Shown in pieces: positions 6,290-9,265 of a stretch of 9,265 nt of DNA. A model generated the notes under the pieces. The model searched no databases and had not been told where the DNA came from. It worked only from the letters and a program-made list of their open reading frames with translations. How positions within the stretch are numbered: the first letter of the stretch is position 1; the number at the start of each line of letters is the position of its first letter. The position numbers and the translations under genes are program-made. Origin of the DNA: Actinomycetes bacterium. GTDB taxonomy: Bacteria > Actinomycetota > Acidimicrobiia > Acidimicrobiales > Acidimicrobiaceae. The DNA lies in the NCBI GenBank assembly GCA_021823385.1, contig JAKAOC010000058.1, positions 1 through 9,265 of the forward strand, read 5' to 3'.

Positions 6290-7129
6290 TCAGCCCGTCC
6301 AGCGAGCCGTGAAGAAGCGCGGGCTGCCGGCCGGGTCGGGACGCACGGAAATCTTTTCGTACCCGAAGGAGGAAGCCACCTCTGCCAAGACCTCCGCCTG
6401 CTGCTCGCCCATCTCCAACACCACCGATCCTCCTCGGCGCAGGTAATCGGGAGCCCCCGACAAGATTTGGAAAAGGCAGTTCATCCCAGAGGGCCCACCG
6501 TCTAGCGCCGAGCGCGGCTCGAAGAGCACCCGTTCGTCAAGGCTCGAAATTGCGGCGCTTGGTATGTAGGGCGGGTTGGAGGCGACGAGATCGACCCGCC
6601 CCTTGGCGGAGTCCGGAAGAGCCGAAAACCAGGACCCGCGGCTCAAGAAGACCGCCCCCTTGACCACGCGGATATTGCGTTGCACGTTCTCCGCGGCAAG
6701 GGAGAGAGCTCCGGCCGAGGCATCGGTCATGTAGACGAGTGAGAACTTTCCACTGGCCGCGAGCGAGATCCCTATCGCCCCGGTTCCGGTGCCGAGGTCG
6801 GCGGCGACGGCACCGCCCCTCTTTCCAACGAGTTCGAGGGCGATGTCCACCAGCGTCTCGGTCTCGGGGCGAGGGATCAAAGCCCTCACGTCGGTGACCA
6901 GATCGAGCTCCCTGAAGCTCCAGTGACCGAGCAGGTACTGCAACGGTTCGCCGCGCTGGTAACGCTTGGCAAGCGCTGCCGTCCTGGCGACGACGTCGCG
7001 CGAAGCGTCATGCATTCCGGCGACCACCCGCTCGTAATTGGTCTCCGCGAGCTCGGCAACAACCCAGATGGCGGGCGTGATGCCCCCGAAATTCTTGGCG
7101 TGGCGGCGAGCCAGATCGATGAGCTTCAT
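6290..7129 (-). CDS. prmC: Peptide chain release factor N5-glutamine methyltransferase
   Basis: A 279-residue class I SAM-dependent methyltransferase that methylates the glutamine of the GGQ motif in release factors RF1 and RF2, needed for efficient termination. Diagnostic features are IPRPETETLVD (85-95), the SAM-binding glycine motif DLGTGTGAIGISLA (111-124), and the catalytic NPPY (185-188) that contacts the target glutamine. The C-terminal LRRGGSVVLEMGEQQ (230-244) is also typical. The first 30 residues are less typical: the usual SPR-x-(D/E)AE segment reads ITPAIWVVAELAE. The ATG at 7129 is 22 bp past the prfA stop and fits the family's length. An upstream in-frame ATG at 7216 would overlap prfA by 65 bp and add residues without family similarity, so I rejected it. 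Position directly downstream of prfA, its substrate gene, is the classic bacterial arrangement and supports co-transcription. Confidence 0.95.
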   Translation of the reverse strand: MKLIDLARRHAKNFGGITPAIWVVAELAETNYERVVAGMHDASRDVVARTAALAKRYQRGEPLQYLLGHWSFRELDLVTDVRALIPRPETETLVDIALELVGKRGGAVAADLGTGTGAIGISLAASGKFSLVYMTDASAGALSLAAENVQRNIRVVKGAVFLSRGSWFSALPDSAKGRVDLVASNPPYIPSAAISSLDERVLFEPRSALDGGPSGMNCLFQILSGAPDYLRRGGSVVLEMGEQQAEVLAEVASSFGYEKISVRPDPAGSPRFFTARWTG

Positions 7130-7151
7130 GCTTGGGCCCAGGGGCCTCGCC

Positions 7152-8225
7152 TCATCCGGCGTCTGCGGCCAGTTGGCGGGCGCGCTCGTCGAGCAAGAGT
7201 GCGTCGGAGATCTCATCTAGCTCACCCATCAGGATGCGGTCGAGCCTGTAGAGGGTGAGGCCGATGCGATGATCGGTCACTCGGTTCTCCTTGAAGTTGT
7301 AGGTCCGGATCTTCTCGCTCCGTCCACCACCGCCGACCTGACTGCGCCGGGTTGAGGAGAGAGCCTCGGCCTGCCGATCCTGCTCGGCCTTCAACAAGCG
7401 CGCACGCAGGACCTGGAGCGCCTTGGCCCGGTTCTGGATCTGGCTCTTCTCATCCTGCATGGCCACCACGATGCCGGTGGGAAGGTGGGTTATCCGCACC
7501 GCGGAATCCGTGGTATTGACCGACTGGCCGCCCGGACCGGTGGAGCGGTATACGTCGATCCGCAAGTCGTTTGGGTCGAGGACCACATCGACCTCGTCCG
7601 CCTCGGGCAAAACGGTCACCGTAGCGGAAGAGGTGTGGATACGCCCCTGGGATTCGGTCACGGGCACCCGCTGGACACGGTGCGGGCCGGCCTCGTGCTT
7701 CAGGCGCCTCCAGGCGTCATCCCCCTTTACGAGCAGAGTGACCTCGTTGAAGCCGCCCCGCTCCGAGGGATCGGAGCCGATGACCTCCCACTTCCACCCC
7801 ATGCGATCGGCGAAGCGGATGTACATGTCGAAGAGATCCTTGGCGAATAGGTTGGCCTCTTCGCCTCCTTCGGCGCCCCTGATTTCCACGATCACGTTCT
7901 TGCCGTCGTTGGCGTCACGCGGCAGGAGCGCGAACTCCATCTGCTCCTCGAGCTTGCTCTGCCGCTGAAGCAACGACTCGATCTCGGTCTCCACGGACGG
8001 CAGATCCTCCGGACCGGCGATCTCCGCCAGCTCGGCGGCTGCCTGCAGGTCGGCCGCGACCGCCTTCAGCTCTCTATTGGTGGTGACGATGACTTCGAGC
8101 TCTTTGTGCCTGCGCGACAGCTCCTTGAATCTTTTCTGGTCCGCGTAGACGCTAGGGTCGGCGAGCTCGTCGACCACTCTTGCGTATTCGTTCTCGAGAT
8201 TCGCGACCCTGTCTTCAATGTCCAT
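7152..8225 (-). CDS. prfA: Peptide chain release factor 1 (RF1)
   Basis: A 357-residue class I release factor, full length for the family (E. coli RF1 is 360). It recognises UAA and UAG stop codons in the ribosomal A site and triggers peptide release. The codon-recognition motif PVT (188-190) followed by ESQGRIHTS (191-199) is RF1-type rather than RF2-type, which carries SPF. The universally conserved GGQ sits at 232-234 within RSTGPGGQSVN. The N-terminal helical domain (about 1-100) and the IRGAEGGEEA segment (115-124) are also standard. The ATG at 8225 gives the canonical N-terminus; its ribosome binding site is weak (a GTGAG 2 nt away), consistent with translational coupling to the upstream gene, which ends 3 bp before it. 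The next gene encodes its modifying enzyme PrmC. Confidence 0.98.
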   Translation of the reverse strand: MDIEDRVANLENEYARVVDELADPSVYADQKRFKELSRRHKELEVIVTTNRELKAVAADLQAAAELAEIAGPEDLPSVETEIESLLQRQSKLEEQMEFALLPRDANDGKNVIVEIRGAEGGEEANLFAKDLFDMYIRFADRMGWKWEVIGSDPSERGGFNEVTLLVKGDDAWRRLKHEAGPHRVQRVPVTESQGRIHTSSATVTVLPEADEVDVVLDPNDLRIDVYRSTGPGGQSVNTTDSAVRITHLPTGIVVAMQDEKSQIQNRAKALQVLRARLLKAEQDRQAEALSSTRRSQVGGGGRSEKIRTYNFKENRVTDHRIGLTLYRLDRILMGELDEISDALLLDERARQLAADAG

Positions 8226-8228
8226 TGC

Positions 8229-9265
8229 TCACCACTTCGCAACCAGCGGTCCGTCGGAGGGATCGGAAAGGACGACCACCTTTGCCCCGCCCTTGGCGAG
8301 GGCGGCCATTTCCTTGAGATAGGGGACTGCAATTCCGTGTGTGGAAACCGCCAGCGCCACCTCGATACCCGGCATCCGGGGCTCCAAGGTCGCCGCGACC
8401 TCTGCTGCCCGAACCACCACACCGGGATCCATGGAGGCGGCGATCCCCCAAAGCACGGCGCCTTTGCGGTTCGCCGCGAGGAGGAAGTCCTCAGCATCGC
8501 GGGAGGTACCCCAAAAGCCGCCCTTGATCGGCGCCAAGTCGCCGAAGGGGAAGGCGCCCAGGGCGCCGAAGCGGACCACGTCCACTCGCTCGAGAGACTC
8601 CGCTCCAAGCACTTCGGGCTGGGACAACAATTCGCTGGCCAGCCATCGGGACCTCAGCTCCACTGCAATGGGGCCATAACCCCCCGAGGTCCGCTTCTCC
8701 TGGATGGTAGCCCGGACATGCTCCAACGTGGAGGCCAGGCGCTCCAGAGCCGGATCGGCCGCCTCCAGAAACTCGTTCTCAGCCTCGGAGACGCCGGGGC
8801 GCAGCCTTAGCGGCTCATCCTGCACTTTGGCGAAAGGGATACCCATGTGCTCTAGAAAGGTCAGGCCATATCTGCTCACCAGAGCTTCACGATGCGGCAT
8901 GGCGACTTCCAGAGCCCCGAGCTCGGGAGTGCCGATGCGCGTCTCCAGCGTCGGGCGTGCCTCCACGGGCAGCGACTCCGTCGCCGAGAGGACCAGCTCG
9001 ACGGAGGTGTCAAGGCTGAAGCAGGAGAGCTGGAAGGCGAGTACGCCGGCAAGGGCCTCTGCTTGCGAGCGCAGGCGCGCTCCCGCAGCCAGGGCGAGAA
9101 CTGATACCCGAATACGCTCGGCGCCGGCACGTAAGGCATGCAGAAGCAGGCCGGTGGCGTCGAGCGGCTGCTCCGGAGACATAACGGCGTGGAGTCCGGA
9201 CGCACCGGCGTAGACCGCAAAACCGGCACGGCCGGGCGCGACGACCACCTTGCGGGCGTCGTCTG
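8229..9265 (-). CDS. Conserved-looking hypothetical protein upstream of prfA, 5' end cut off
   Basis: I do not recognise this protein. The frame stays open from the TGA at 8229-8231 to the right window edge, so the GTG at 9248 is probably internal (codons before it read D-D-A-R-K); at least 345 residues are present. What can be seen: a predicted alternating alpha/beta, soluble protein with no obvious membrane segment; a central helical charged stretch (SEAENEFLEAADPALERLA...EHVRATIQEKR); a glycine-containing GGYGPIAVELRSRWLASELL segment; then VVRFGALGAFPFGDL, IKGGFWGTSRDAEDFLL and a C-terminal VALAVSTHGIAVPYLKEM followed by a VVVLSDPSD strand-turn. Proline/glycine turns and single H, D and K residues near strand ends suggest an enzyme or ligand-binding protein, but this is inference. 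Its stop is 3 bp from the prfA start, so it is likely co-transcribed and coupled with prfA. That is suggestive of a translation-linked job, not proof. Confidence 0.8.
   Translation of the reverse strand, partial: DDARKVVVAPGRAGFAVYAGASGLHAVMSPEQPLDATGLLLHALRAGAERIRVSVLALAAGARLRSQAEALAGVLAFQLSCFSLDTSVELVLSATESLPVEARPTLETRIGTPELGALEVAMPHREALVSRYGLTFLEHMGIPFAKVQDEPLRLRPGVSEAENEFLEAADPALERLASTLEHVRATIQEKRTSGGYGPIAVELRSRWLASELLSQPEVLGAESLERVDVVRFGALGAFPFGDLAPIKGGFWGTSRDAEDFLLAANRKGAVLWGIAASMDPGVVVRAAEVAATLEPRMPGIEVALAVSTHGIAVPYLKEMAALAKGGAKVVVLSDPSDGPLVAKW

Overview
This is a GC-rich window, estimated by eye at a little over 60% G+C, and densely packed with genes. All but one lie on the minus strand. 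The gene types point to a high-GC bacterium, most likely an actinobacterium or deep-branching relative: a soluble MprF-type C-terminal domain, an actinobacterial-looking NYN-domain protein, a prfA-prmC pair, and NTG starts with GGAGG-type ribosome binding sites. That assignment is inference; there is no rRNA or other taxonomic marker here.

Layout, left to right. At 2-892 (+) is the 3' part of a DUF2156/LPG-synthase C-terminal (MprF-like) gene that enters from the left edge. It converges on a three-gene minus-strand cassette, read right to left: an APC-superfamily amine/amino acid permease (4019-5500), a sphingosine-1-phosphate-lyase-like PLP enzyme (2513-3934), and an FGGY-family sugar-kinase-like protein (930-2513). 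Lyase and kinase overlap by one base (TGATG), so they are probably translationally coupled. Upstream of the cassette lies a small NYN-domain putative RNase gene (5640-6182). Before that is a translation-termination block: prmC (6290-7129), prfA (7152-8225), and an unrecognised gene 3 bp upstream of prfA (8229 to the right edge).

How the genes may work together. prfA makes release factor RF1 and prmC methylates its GGQ glutamine, so these form a functional pair. The unknown gene sits at the head of that run and is probably co-transcribed. The permease-lyase-kinase cassette looks like a small catabolic unit: import of an amine, amino-alcohol or amino acid, ATP-dependent phosphorylation, then PLP-dependent C-C cleavage of the phosphorylated amine. 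The substrate is not known. Two details suggest it is not a standard sphingolipid: the lyase has Gln where known S1P lyases have a conserved His in the NxLH motif, and the kinase has QWAS where xylulokinases have QMHG. This cassette is the best candidate in the window for an undescribed pathway.

I see no tRNA, rRNA, insertion sequence, CRISPR array or phage genes. The longest gene-free stretch is about 139 bp, between the NYN gene and the permease.
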